Source of the DNA: Methylotenera oryzisoli
GTDB lineage: Bacteria > Pseudomonadota > Gammaproteobacteria > Burkholderiales > Methylophilaceae
Direction: 5' to 3'
DNA length: 64,000 nucleotides
NCBI GenBank assembly: GCA_945881735.1
Contig: CAMCVF010000001.1
Span: 186,001 to 250,000 of the forward strand
The position numbers were made by a program, and so were the translations under genes. Each line of letters opens with the position of its first letter. Positions within the stretch are counted from its first letter, which is position 1. The notes beneath the pieces were generated by a model. The model worked only from the letters and a program-made list of their open reading frames with translations, ran no database searches and was not told the origin of the DNA. Of this stretch, positions 49,128 to 57,735 are shown in pieces.

Positions 49128-49700
49128 GTGTTAACCGCTTTAATTATAATGATTGGCTTGGCGCTTGGTTTGGGTGCTTTACTTGGCTTCGCCGCGCTTA
49201 AATTTAAAGTAGAGGGCGACCCGCTGATTGCGCGCATTGATGCTATTTTGCCGCAAACGCAATGCGGCCAATGCGGTTTCCCTGGCTGCAAACCCTATGC
49301 CACTGCAATTGCAGAGGGGCGAGCTGATATTAACCAATGCCCGCCTGGTGGCGATGCAGGCGTTCGCGCCTTAGCTGATTTAATGGGCGTGGAATACAAG
49401 CCACTTAACGCTGAAAATGGCATAGAAAAACCCAAATCGGTGGCATTTATTGATGAGTCAACTTGCATTGGTTGCACTTTGTGCATACAAGCTTGTCCAG
49501 TAGATGCCATTTTAGGTGCAGCAAAACATATGCATACCATTATTGCCAGCGAATGTACGGGTTGCGAATTGTGCTTAGCACCGTGCCCAGTTGATTGTAT
49601 TAGCATGCAGCCAATTGGCGAAACGCCAGATAACTGGAAGTGGAAATATCCGACTATTCCCATTAAAAGCATTCCAATTAAGCTTGGGCACCCTGCTTAA
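49128..49700 (+). CDS. rsxB: Rnf/Rsx electron transport complex subunit B (ferredoxin-type)
   Basis: 190 residues from a GTG start. N-terminal membrane anchor (1-24), then the CGQCGFPGC cluster motif near 48-56, and two 4Fe-4S ferredoxin motifs [12 protein letters not shown] (about 109-120) and [12 protein letters not shown] (about 139-150). It passes electrons from soluble ferredoxin into the membrane complex. Normal order after rsxA, 40 bases later. Confidence 0.95.
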   Translation: MLTALIIMIGLALGLGALLGFAALKFKVEGDPLIARIDAILPQTQCGQCGFPGCKPYATAIAEGRADINQCPPGGDAGVRALADLMGVEYKPLNAENGIEKPKSVAFIDESTCIGCTLCIQACPVDAILGAAKHMHTIIASECTGCELCLAPCPVDCISMQPIGETPDNWKWKYPTIPIKSIPIKLGHPA

Positions 49701-49718
49701 TCAAAATTACTCTAAAAT

Positions 49719-51752
49719 ATGAACGCCATTGTTAATTTAGCCAACTTGTTTAAATCCGCCAAGGATATTTTTCCTTTTCACGGTGGCGTACATCCGCCTG
49801 AAAATAAAGCGCAATCGACTCAATTACCGATTGGACAGTTACCTATTCCAGAAAAAATCGTACTGCCATTGCGCCAGCATGTGGGCAATATTCCTAAAAT
49901 TAAAGTAAAAGTGGGCGACCATGTCTTAAAAGGACAGTTAATTGCAGAGGCAGAAGGATCGATTTCGGCAGCTATTCATGCCAGCACCTCTGGCACCATT
50001 AGCGCAATTGAAGACGCGATTATTCCGCATCCATCTGGCTTACCAGACCGCTGCATCACGATTACGCCTGACGGCAAAGACCAGTGGATTAAGAAAACAC
50101 CTCAAGATTGGCGCAATGCTGAGCGCAAATCGCTAGTTGATAGCCTGCGCTTGTCGGGAATTGTTGGTTTAGGGGGCGCTACATTTCCTACGCATATCAA
50201 ATTACGCGCCGATGGCAAAAGTGGCGTGCACACATTGGTGATTAACGCGGCCGAGTGCGAACCCTATATTACTTGTGACGACATGCTGATGCGCGAACGA
50301 GCCGATGAAATTGTGAAAGGCATTACCATTGCCCAATATTTGCTGGGTGCTGAAAACGTGATTATTGGTATTGAAGACAATAAGCCAGAAGCCGCAAAAG
50401 CCATGCAGGCTACTCTGAGTGAGCACGCAGAAATGCAAATCAAAATTGTGCCAACGCTTTACCCAAGTGGCGATGCTAGAAGGTTGGTACACTTGGTATT
50501 AAATACCGAAATTCCATTTGACAAACGCTCTACCGAAGTGGGCTTGCAAGTGTTTAATGTAGCGACATTAGTAGCATTATACCGTTATTTTGAATTAGGC
50601 GAACCGTCCATTAGCCGCATTGTTTCAATGACGGGCAATGTGCAACAACCCCAAAATTTTGAAGTGATATTTGGCACACCAATGTTGCACTTGGTTAAAA
50701 ACGCCGGTGGCGCCAAAGCCGATACCTCGCATTTTATTATGGGTGGCCCTATGATGGGTTTTAATTTGCCTAGCGCGGATGTGCCGATTACAAAAGCCGC
50801 AAACTGTATCATCGCCGCATCGCCTACTTTATTTGCCCCACCGCCGCCTGCCATGCCCTGTATACGCTGTGCGCGCTGCGCAGACGCTTGCCCCGTTAAT
50901 TTACAGCCACAAGAATTGTATTGGTTTTCCAAATCGGATAATTTTGAAAAAGCCAATGACTACAATATTTTTGACTGCATCGAATGCGGTGCTTGTAGCT
51001 ATGTATGTCCTAGTGATATCCCATTAGTACAATATTATCGCTATGCCAAAAGCGAAATTATTGCGCTGGATAAAGCCAAAGAAGCCGCGGATTTAGCGCG
51101 CGAACGCAACGAATTTAGATTGGCCAGAATTGAGCGCGAAAAACAAGAGCGTGCTAAGAAGCATGCCGAGCGGGCGCAAGCAGGCAAATCCGAAGCGGCG
51201 AAAAATGAGTCTGCAACAAGGCAAGCAACTGACAACCCAACAATAGCAACTAGCGCAGATGATACTAAAAAAGAGGCCATTGCAGCCGCAATTGAGCGCG
51301 CAAAAGCATTAAAAGCAGCTGCGCAAAATTCTGCGTCAGCTGAACAAACTGGTAATCCTGAAAAAAGTGGCGCGGCTGAACAAAAAGCTAAAATCGAAAA
51401 ACCAGCACCACTAGATGATGCGGCCAAAAAAGCACTGATTGCTCTCGCCATTGAGCGGGCAAAAGCACAGAAGGCCGCTGCTTTAGCTAATGGTAGTGAA
51501 CCAAAAAATGTAGCAGATGCAGCTGAGTCTGTAAAAAAAGAAATCGCTGATATTGAAGCGCGGCGCCAAGCAGTTGGTCTTTCAGTAGAAGCTAAATCTA
51601 CAGAAGTATTAAAACTAAACAACACAGATGCTGCTACAGATAAGAAAGCTTTAATAGCCGCCGCTATTACACGTGCAAAAGCACAAAAGGCAGCAGCAGA
51701 TTTAGCCAAGCAAATGCAACTAGATAGTCAATCAGAGTCAACGAAAGAATAA
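49719..51752 (+). CDS. rsxC: Rnf/Rsx electron transport complex subunit C with C-terminal helical repeats
   Basis: 677 residues. Body (about 1-440): GLGGATFPTHIKL flavin/NADH-fold motif near 150, two 4Fe-4S motifs CIRCARCADACPVNLQ (about 384-399) and CIECGACSYVCPSDI (about 424-438). After 450 comes an Ala/Lys/Glu-rich tail with three related units (EAIAAAIERAKALKAAA near 524; ALIALAIERAKAQKAAA near 574; ALIAAAITRAKAQKAAA near 650). Such tails vary greatly in RsxC proteins. It takes electrons to or from NADH. Confidence 0.95.
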   Translation: MNAIVNLANLFKSAKDIFPFHGGVHPPENKAQSTQLPIGQLPIPEKIVLPLRQHVGNIPKIKVKVGDHVLKGQLIAEAEGSISAAIHASTSGTISAIEDAIIPHPSGLPDRCITITPDGKDQWIKKTPQDWRNAERKSLVDSLRLSGIVGLGGATFPTHIKLRADGKSGVHTLVINAAECEPYITCDDMLMRERADEIVKGITIAQYLLGAENVIIGIEDNKPEAAKAMQATLSEHAEMQIKIVPTLYPSGDARRLVHLVLNTEIPFDKRSTEVGLQVFNVATLVALYRYFELGEPSISRIVSMTGNVQQPQNFEVIFGTPMLHLVKNAGGAKADTSHFIMGGPMMGFNLPSADVPITKAANCIIAASPTLFAPPPPAMPCIRCARCADACPVNLQPQELYWFSKSDNFEKANDYNIFDCIECGACSYVCPSDIPLVQYYRYAKSEIIALDKAKEAADLARERNEFRLARIEREKQERAKKHAERAQAGKSEAAKNESATRQATDNPTIATSADDTKKEAIAAAIERAKALKAAAQNSASAEQTGNPEKSGAAEQKAKIEKPAPLDDAAKKALIALAIERAKAQKAAALANGSEPKNVADAAESVKKEIADIEARRQAVGLSVEAKSTEVLKLNNTDAATDKKALIAAAITRAKAQKAAADLAKQMQLDSQSESTKE

Positions 51753-51753
51753 C

Positions 51754-52773
51754 TTGAACCGCTCACCCCATATTTCGAATTCACCAAGTGTTGGCAGCAT
51801 TATGTTTAAAGTCTTGCTGGCACTGGTGCCAGGTATTGCGGCTTATGTTTGGGTTTATGGCAGCGGTATATTAATCACCTTAATACTAGCAACCATTTCA
51901 GCATTATTGGCAGAAACCGTTATGCTAAGGCTGCGCAAACGACCCATTCAGCGGTTTTTAATGGATTACAGCGCAGTGGTTACCGCTTGGTTATTGGCAC
52001 TGGCTATTCCACCAATTGCACCATGGTGGCTGATAGTCGTCGGCACATTTTTCGCAATTGTAATAGCCAAACAACTTTATGGTGGTTTGGGCTATAACCC
52101 GTTTAACCCCGCCATGATTGGCTATGCAGTGTTATTGATTTCGTTTCCAGTCATCATGACTAAATGGCCCGCGGCACTGCAACTGGCACAAACGCCATTA
52201 AGCTTTAGCGACCAATTTCAGTTGATTTTTAGCGGTGCATTGCCGCAAGGAGTGCAAGTTGATGCGGTTACTTCCGCCACCCCGCTGGATTATTTAAAAA
52301 CACAATTAATGCTAAAACATGAAGTCAGCAGCATCACGCAAGCGCCTGTGTTTGGAGTACTAGGTGGAAAAGGCAACGAATGGATTACAGGAGCTTATTT
52401 ACTTGGTGGCTTGTATTTGTGTCAACAAAAAATTATCTCTTGGCATTTACCAACGGCTTTTTTGGCAGCACTTGCATTGATATCCGGTATATTCTGGTTG
52501 GTCAATCCAGAACAGTTTGCCTCACCCCTATTTCATCTATTTACCGGTGCAAGCATGTTATGTGCTTTTTTTATCATCACCGACCCCGTTAGCGGCCCCA
52601 CCACACCAAAAGGTAAATTGTATTTTGCGGCATTCGTGGCGCTGATTGCCTATTTGATTCGCGTATACGGCGGCTACCCAGATGGCATTGCATTTGCTGT
52701 GATTTTTATGAATATTTGTGTGCCGTTGATAGATGCGCATACTCAGCCTCGCGTGTTTGGACACGAAAAATGA
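51754..52773 (+). CDS. rsxD: Rnf/Rsx electron transport complex subunit D
   Basis: 339-residue membrane protein with about ten hydrophobic segments. The FMN attachment motif is DAVTSATPLDYLKT near 170-183, and GYNPFNPAMIGYAVLLIS (about 110-127) is a family hallmark. Begins with TTG (NRSPHISNSPSV) one base after the rsxC stop, so it is translationally coupled. Confidence 0.94.
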   Translation: MNRSPHISNSPSVGSIMFKVLLALVPGIAAYVWVYGSGILITLILATISALLAETVMLRLRKRPIQRFLMDYSAVVTAWLLALAIPPIAPWWLIVVGTFFAIVIAKQLYGGLGYNPFNPAMIGYAVLLISFPVIMTKWPAALQLAQTPLSFSDQFQLIFSGALPQGVQVDAVTSATPLDYLKTQLMLKHEVSSITQAPVFGVLGGKGNEWITGAYLLGGLYLCQQKIISWHLPTAFLAALALISGIFWLVNPEQFASPLFHLFTGASMLCAFFIITDPVSGPTTPKGKLYFAAFVALIAYLIRVYGGYPDGIAFAVIFMNICVPLIDAHTQPRVFGHEK

Positions 52774-52899
52774 AACTAACTTCTCACTTCGGCGTTGCGC
52801 GTAAAAAAATACACATCACAGATTACTCATATGCATCGTCGTGTTTTTTATCGCGCGCCTTGAACTGCTTTGCTAGTTTATTTTTTTCGGATTTTTGTT

Positions 52900-53520
52900 A
52901 TGTCTGAAAGCATTATTAAACACACCTCAAAAACCGCCATCACGTTAATTCTATTTGCTGTGGTGTTTACGGCACTGTTGGTGTTTGTATTTCAAATCAC
53001 TAAAGTGCCAATTGAAAAAAGTGAGGCGTCAGCGCGTTTGAGTTTATTCCGCCAGATTGTGCCGCAAAGGATGCACAATAATGATTTGCTAAAAGACACA
53101 GTGACAATTGCGCCAAGCGATTTGCTAGGTAATAAGCAAGCTACCATTGTAAACCGCGCGCGTATTAATAATGAGCCTGCAGCGGTGATTATTGAAGCAA
53201 TTGCGCATGATGGTTATAGTGGCGATATTAAGCTACTAATTGCGATTAAAGCCAATGGCAGTATTAGCGGCGTGCGCGTACTGGCACACAAAGAAACACC
53301 TGGTCTGGGTGATTACATTGATATTGCCAAAGATAATTGGATTAAACTATTTGATAACGAATCACTCTTAAAGACAGCAGAGTCGCAATGGAAAGTTAAA
53401 AAAGATGGTGGTGGGTTTGACTATATGGCGGGTGCAACCATTACGCCACGTGCAGTGGTAAAAGCGGTGCACAGAGCCTTGCAATATTTTGAGGCCAACA
53501 AACAAGCTCTTTTTGCATAG
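52900..53520 (+). CDS. rsxG: Rnf/Rsx electron transport complex subunit G
   Basis: 206 residues from the ATG at 52900 (MSESIIKHTSKTAITLILF); an earlier in-frame TTG at 52870 is not needed. One N-terminal membrane anchor, then a periplasmic FMN domain. The FMN attachment motif reads DYMAGATITPRAVV near 178-191: the Thr that carries FMN is present, but the first residue of the usual S/T-G-A-T is Ala. 126 bases separate it from rsxD, more than elsewhere in the operon, and contain no recognised gene. Confidence 0.93.
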   Translation: MSESIIKHTSKTAITLILFAVVFTALLVFVFQITKVPIEKSEASARLSLFRQIVPQRMHNNDLLKDTVTIAPSDLLGNKQATIVNRARINNEPAAVIIEAIAHDGYSGDIKLLIAIKANGSISGVRVLAHKETPGLGDYIDIAKDNWIKLFDNESLLKTAESQWKVKKDGGGFDYMAGATITPRAVVKAVHRALQYFEANKQALFA

Positions 53521-53551
53521 ACATCAGTTTGCTTAAGTAATCGGTAAAAAT

Positions 53552-54241
53552 ATGAATCAATTTAACGAAATTGCCCATAACGGGCTATGGAAGCAAAACC
53601 CAGGTGTTGTGCAGCTGCTGGGATTGTGCCCTACGCTGGCGGTGACGACATCCGCCGTAAACGGTTTAAGCTTGGGCTTTGCCACCGCCTTGGTGATGGC
53701 TGCTTCAAACGGTGCAGTTTCACCAGTGCGCCGCCTTGTGCCATCTGAAATTCGCGTACCAGTATTCATTTTAGTCATTGCCGCTTTAGTCACTGTAATC
53801 GATTTAGCTATTCACGGCTTTGCAGAGCCTTTGCATAAAGTATTGGGTATTTTTATTCCCTTAATTGTGGTGAATTGTATAGTGCTGGCGCGTGTCGAAT
53901 CGTTTGCGGCAAAAAACCTGCCTACCCCTGCTGCTTGGGATGGGTTTATGATGGGCATAGGCTTAACTTTGGTTTTGGGTTTATTGGGTGGCATACGCGA
54001 AATTATTGGCAAGGGCACGCTATTCTCTGGCTTAGACTTAGCCTTTGGTGCCAACTTTAATACCTATGTACTTACCATTATTCCAAATTACCAAGGCTTT
54101 TTATTAGCCATTTTGCCGCCCGGTGCATTTTTGGGATTGGCTGGCTTAATTGCTGCACGCAACTGGGCAGAGCTACGTAAAACGGGAGCACCCACTCTGC
54201 CAACTGAGGTATCCTCCAGCGCGTTTAAGTCTGGTAATTAG
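53552..54241 (+). CDS. rsxE: Rnf/Rsx electron transport complex subunit E
   Basis: 229-residue membrane protein paralogous to RsxA. NGLWKQNPGVVQLLGLCPTLAVT (spread over 10-32) contains the Cys of the shared Fe-S centre, and IPLIVVNCIVLARVESFA (about 107-124) the second. Six hydrophobic segments. It precedes nth by 23 bases, the conserved rsxE-nth order. Confidence 0.95.
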   Translation: MNQFNEIAHNGLWKQNPGVVQLLGLCPTLAVTTSAVNGLSLGFATALVMAASNGAVSPVRRLVPSEIRVPVFILVIAALVTVIDLAIHGFAEPLHKVLGIFIPLIVVNCIVLARVESFAAKNLPTPAAWDGFMMGIGLTLVLGLLGGIREIIGKGTLFSGLDLAFGANFNTYVLTIIPNYQGFLLAILPPGAFLGLAGLIAARNWAELRKTGAPTLPTEVSSSAFKSGN

Positions 54242-54264
54242 AGACTACCAGTTATTTTAATTGT

Positions 54265-54942
54265 ATGAATGCTGAAAAACGTGCAGAGATTTTTAGGCGC
54301 TTAAGTATTGCGATTCCCAAGCCGACCACCGAATTAGAGTTTAGCAGTACGTTTGAGTTATTAATCGCGGTGATTTTATCGGCACAAGCCACCGATAAAG
54401 GTGTAAATATTGCCACGCGTAAATTGTTTGCGGTCGCCAATACGCCTCAAGCCATTTTTGATTTAGGGATTAAAGGTTTAGAGTTTTATATTAAAACTAT
54501 TGGCCTGTATCACGCCAAAGCCAAAAATGTTATTGCTTGCTGCCTTCAACTTATCCAATTGCACAATTCACAGGTGCCAAATAGTAGGCATGCACTTGAA
54601 GCCTTGCCAGGAGTAGGCCGCAAAACCGCCAATGTGATTTTAAATACCGCTTTTGGCGAACCGACTATTGCGGTCGATACACATTTATTTAGGCTAGGTA
54701 ATCGCACCAAGCTGGCTGTTGGTAAAAACGTATTGGCTGTTGAACAAAAATATTTAAAAACCATCCCAAAACAATTTATACATGATGCACATCATTTATT
54801 AATATTGCATGGGCGTTATACCTGCACAGCGCGAAGCCCCAAATGCGGTGAATGCTGTATTGTAGATTTGTGCGAATATACGCATAAATTTATTCCATCA
54901 CCGCACTTAATGGCTGGTGAAGCTGATAAATCAAGAGCCTGA
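54265..54942 (+). CDS. nth: Endonuclease III
   Basis: 225 residues. DNA glycosylase/AP lyase for oxidised pyrimidines. Helix-hairpin-helix LPGVGRKTANVILN (about 114-127) with catalytic Lys, catalytic Asp in VDTHLFRLGNR (about 138-148), and the 4Fe-4S loop C-X6-C-X2-C-X5-C (CTARSPKCGECCIVDLC, about 190-206). Last gene of the rsx operon. Confidence 0.97.
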   Translation: MNAEKRAEIFRRLSIAIPKPTTELEFSSTFELLIAVILSAQATDKGVNIATRKLFAVANTPQAIFDLGIKGLEFYIKTIGLYHAKAKNVIACCLQLIQLHNSQVPNSRHALEALPGVGRKTANVILNTAFGEPTIAVDTHLFRLGNRTKLAVGKNVLAVEQKYLKTIPKQFIHDAHHLLILHGRYTCTARSPKCGECCIVDLCEYTHKFIPSPHLMAGEADKSRA

Positions 54943-54952
54943 AATCAAGCTT

Positions 54953-56076
54953 ATGAAAATCGCGACAGGTTTAGCAGTCGGCCTTAAAGCAGAGCCAGAA
55001 CTGGCGGCGGCTGCCGTTTTAAGCGGAATGAGCAAAGGCGAATTAGATGCGTCTGCCTGTGTATTGTTATTTTAAGCTCAGAGTTTGCATCTAGCCCCAG
55101 AATCAGCCATCAAAGCGGCGGCCAAAGCCTCTTGTTGCACCAGCATTATTGGCTGCTCGGCAATTGGCATTTTTACAGAAAAAGATTGGGTCATTGATAG
55201 CCCAGCAGCGGCGGTGATGGTGTTTTCAGACAATAGTTGGTAAAAGCCAGAACAACAAATAAATACCAATTTAAGTGCCACACTACTGTTGACTCTAGCC
55301 GCACCTAATGCCATTAATAGCTCATGGCTTAATGCTAAACAGCAACGTTTAGGCGGCGTGTCGGGCGATGCGATTGGGCAAGGTGCTTTTTCGGTTTAGG
55401 AAAACGCCAAGGGTATTACACAAGGCTATTGTGAAATGCGATTAAATAACGCGGAAAATTCCGTGGGCGCAACTCACAGCTTAAAATTATTAACCAGCCC
55501 GCGTAGGGTTACTACCAGTAAACAGCTGGATTTATTATCCATTGCTAACTTACCTGCATTGGACTCTTTAAAAGCGGTATGCAAGAAAGAGGCTTTTTAG
55601 ATGCAATGGGGGAAATACTTTATCATCAGATGATGGCGGTATATTCAAGCCGCGCATTAAATATTGAACACGGCAATTATCATTTAGCGTCTATAATTGC
55701 TGGGGACGAATCTATAGGCGCTGTGACTTTAGCCAAACCTTTACAAATGGGTGATTGGGTGAGTTCAGCGGTGCGCGATATGGATGCCGCGCAAATTGAC
55801 TTGGTGAAAACCGCCGGTACATTAAGGCGGCAATTAGACACACAAACCAATAACAATGTACCGCAATTTGGGCCGCTATTTTTATGCCTTGGACGTGGAC
55901 TGTATTTGTACAATGGCGTTGACCAAGATTTAGCATTACTTAAATCCTTAATTCCCAATCTGCCGCTGATTGGCTTTTATGGCAATGGCGAAATTGCGCC
56001 AATTAGAGGCAAAAATGAATTGCTACAATATTCAGCCGTGTTAGGGCTATTTGGTAAAAACAATGAGTCTATTTAA
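54953..56076 (+). pseudogene. Decayed FIST-domain sensory protein
   Basis: From the ATG at 54953 one frame reads MKIATGLAVGLKAEPELAAA and keeps family character through three in-frame stops: TAA at 55073, TAA at 55241 and TAG at 55397. The frame then shifts by one base before 55579, after which MQERGFLDAMGEILYHQMM... GPLFLCLGRGLYLY... GFYGNGEIAPI (FIST_C) continues to 56076. FIST proteins are ligand-binding sensors. The end overlaps the DUF1841 start. No full product is possible; residual expression of the last 165 codons would lack a sensor half. Confidence 0.85.
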
Positions 56077-56506
56077 TCCATCGCGTGATGAAGTGCGTAA
56101 ATTCTTTTTTGAGGCTTGGGCCAAGTGGAGAAAAAAAGACGTCCTAACAGATTTAGAAAAGCTTGGCCTGCATATTATGCAAATGCATCCTGAATATCAC
56201 CCGATTTTAGATGCGCCAGAACACTATAAGCAGATAGCGTATTATCCAGAAATGGGCGAGACCAATCCTTTTTTGCACATGAGTTTACATCTATCAGTTT
56301 TAGAACAAATTAGCATTAATCAGCCAATTGGTATAACGCCCATCTATCACAAACTATTATTCAAGTATCAAAATGAGCACGATGCGCAGCATGATATTTT
56401 AGAGTGCTTGGGTGAAACTATCTGGCTGGCGCAACGCAATCAAACAGGATTAGACAGCGAGCATTATTTAACGCTAGTGCAACAAAAAGCTGGCATTGTT
56501 ACTTAA
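56063..56506 (+). CDS. DUF1841-family protein
   Basis: 147 residues from the ATG at 56063 (MSLFNPSRDEVRKFFFEAW), matching the family opening; an earlier in-frame ATG at 56051 is not needed. FLHMSLHLSVLEQISINQP (about 75-93) and HDAQHDILECLGETIWLAQ (about 108-126) are family hallmarks. Soluble, helical, His-rich. Function unknown. It is intact though surrounded by decayed genes, which suggests selection. In betaproteobacteria it often follows the nth/FIST genes. Confidence 0.9.
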   Translation: MSLFNPSRDEVRKFFFEAWAKWRKKDVLTDLEKLGLHIMQMHPEYHPILDAPEHYKQIAYYPEMGETNPFLHMSLHLSVLEQISINQPIGITPIYHKLLFKYQNEHDAQHDILECLGETIWLAQRNQTGLDSEHYLTLVQQKAGIVT

Positions 56507-56534
56507 TTGCAACTTACGTGATTGAATATTCAAT

Positions 56535-57091
56535 ATGACAACTTCACATAATATGCAAGATTGGCTAAACTAGCATAGTGATTTTTTATACCGATTTGCG
56601 TTAGCAAGATTGCGCGATCCGCATTTGGCAGAAGATGTTGTGCAAGAAACCTTTTTGGCGGCGATTAAAAACCAATCATTTGCAGGAAAATCGGCACCGC
56701 GCACTTGTTTAACTGGCATTTTAAAGCATAAAATTATTGATGTGATGCGCAAAAATGTTCGCGAAATTGCGGCATCGGATTTAATGTCAGACAAAGTGCT
56801 AATATGTACGAATTTTTTGATGATGCAGGTCACTAGACTGAAAAGCCTCCTGCGTGGAACATGCCAGAAAACGTACTAGAGCATAAGCAATTTTTAGGCG
56901 TATTGCAAAACTGCATGGACAAGTTACCGGCCAAATTAGCCACGCTTTTTATGATGCGCGATGTGCACAAAACTGACAATGAAGAAATTTGTAAGGAGCT
57001 CAATATCAGCACGATCAATGCTTGGGTGATGATATACAAAGCTCAAATGGGTAATCGAAAGTGTTTGAAAATTAATTGGATAGGAGTTTAG
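56535..57091 (+). pseudogene. Decayed ECF sigma factor
   Basis: From an ATG at 56535 the frame reads MTTSHNMQDWLN, stop (TAG at 56571), then HSDFLYRFALARLRDPHLAEDVVQETFLAA (sigma region 2, spread) in the same frame. It shifts near 56800, where YEFFDDAGH, another TAG, then TEKPPAWNMPENVLEHKQFLG continue. The region-4 part KLPAKLATLFMMRDV...EEICKELNIST (helix-turn-helix) runs to 57091. Two nonsense codons and one frameshift. Upstream of the RiPP cluster, in the place of its usual regulator. Confidence 0.85.
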
Positions 57092-57101
57092 AGGTTTAGC
57101 T

Positions 57102-57351
57102 ATGTTAGACTTTCGACAAGCAGGTCAACTTATTTCAAAATCGCTAGATCATCAATTGTCAAGGCCTGAGCGACTTGCAGTACGTTTACATCTGTAATTT
57201 TAAGTATTGCAAGCGCTTTAGTCCGCCGCTAAACACCATGCGTAAAGCACTCAATCGCCTGTCACAATCGATTGAAAACAACCCAAATATTCGATTACCA
57301 TCTGAAACTAAAAATCGGATTGCAAGCTCAATTGAATCTAGACCAGATTAA
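57102..57351 (+). pseudogene. Decayed zinc-finger (zf-HC2) anti-sigma factor
   Basis: MLDFRQAGQLISKSLDHQLSRPERLAVRLHL is the typical start of the small anti-sigma partner of ECF factors, then a stop at 57195. A shifted frame continues KYCKRFSPPLNTMRKAL, where the zinc-finger C-X2-C has lost its first Cys, and ends ASSIESRPD, stop at 57349-57351. Eleven bases after the sigma remnant. Confidence 0.75.
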
Positions 57352-57435
57352 ATTGTGTATAACTTAGTCAACACTTCATCACACATGTTGTTACTTAAAT
57401 AATTGTTTAACTTAATTTTTAAAAGGAAATAAATC

Positions 57436-57699
57436 ATGAAAACATCAAACAAAACCATCGCTTTAGCATTATCAGGCGCTTTTGCTTTATCAATCGCAGC
57501 CACTCCAATTAACGCAGCAGAGAATCCATTTGCGATCAAAGCATTGTCTAGCGGCTACCAAGTGGCTGATCACCATGAAAAAATGAAAGACGGCAAATGT
57601 GGCGAAGGCAAATGCGGCGCCGAAATGAAAAAAGAAATGGGTGCAAAGGTGCATGACGGCAAATGTGGCGAAGGCAAATGCGGCGACCATAAGAAATAA
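57436..57699 (+). CDS. HvfA/bufferin-like secreted precursor peptide with [DE]GKCG motifs
   Basis: 87 residues with AAGGAAATAAATC before the ATG. Signal peptide 1-27 (MKTSNKTIALALSGAFALSI... INA). The mature start ENPFAIKALSSGYQVA (29-44) is the conserved leader of these precursors. Core: two identical blocks DGKCGEGKCG at 52-61 and 74-83, so all four Cys (55, 60, 77, 82) sit in [DE]GKCG, the motif modified by MNIO enzymes to copper-binding oxazolone/thioamide pairs. The downstream DUF692 and DUF2063 genes complete the set. Exported, proposed to chelate copper in the periplasm. The last residues are GDHKK. Product structure is inferred, not shown. Confidence 0.9.
   Translation: MKTSNKTIALALSGAFALSIAATPINAAENPFAIKALSSGYQVADHHEKMKDGKCGEGKCGAEMKKEMGAKVHDGKCGEGKCGDHKK
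57589..57685 (+). repeat. Perfect 31-base direct repeat inside the precursor gene
   Basis: Positions 57589-57619 and 57655-57685 are identical over 31 bases (starting GACGGCAAATGT and ending AAATGCGGCG), with a 66-base period. They encode the two DGKCGEGKCG blocks. Identity at synonymous positions suggests a recent duplication or gene conversion. Confidence 0.95.
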
Positions 57700-57735
57700 T
57701 TTTAAATCGTCACTAAAGCCACGCATCCTTTCATT

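Noticed and set aside
51041-51709. 222-codon minus-strand frame rich in Ala and Ser
   Set aside because: Antisense of the repetitive RsxC tail; low-complexity shadow.
54953-55400. In-frame TAA/TAG codons as possible recoding in the FIST gene
   Set aside because: Three different stops and a later frameshift point to decay; no recoding signal or pyrrolysine system is seen.
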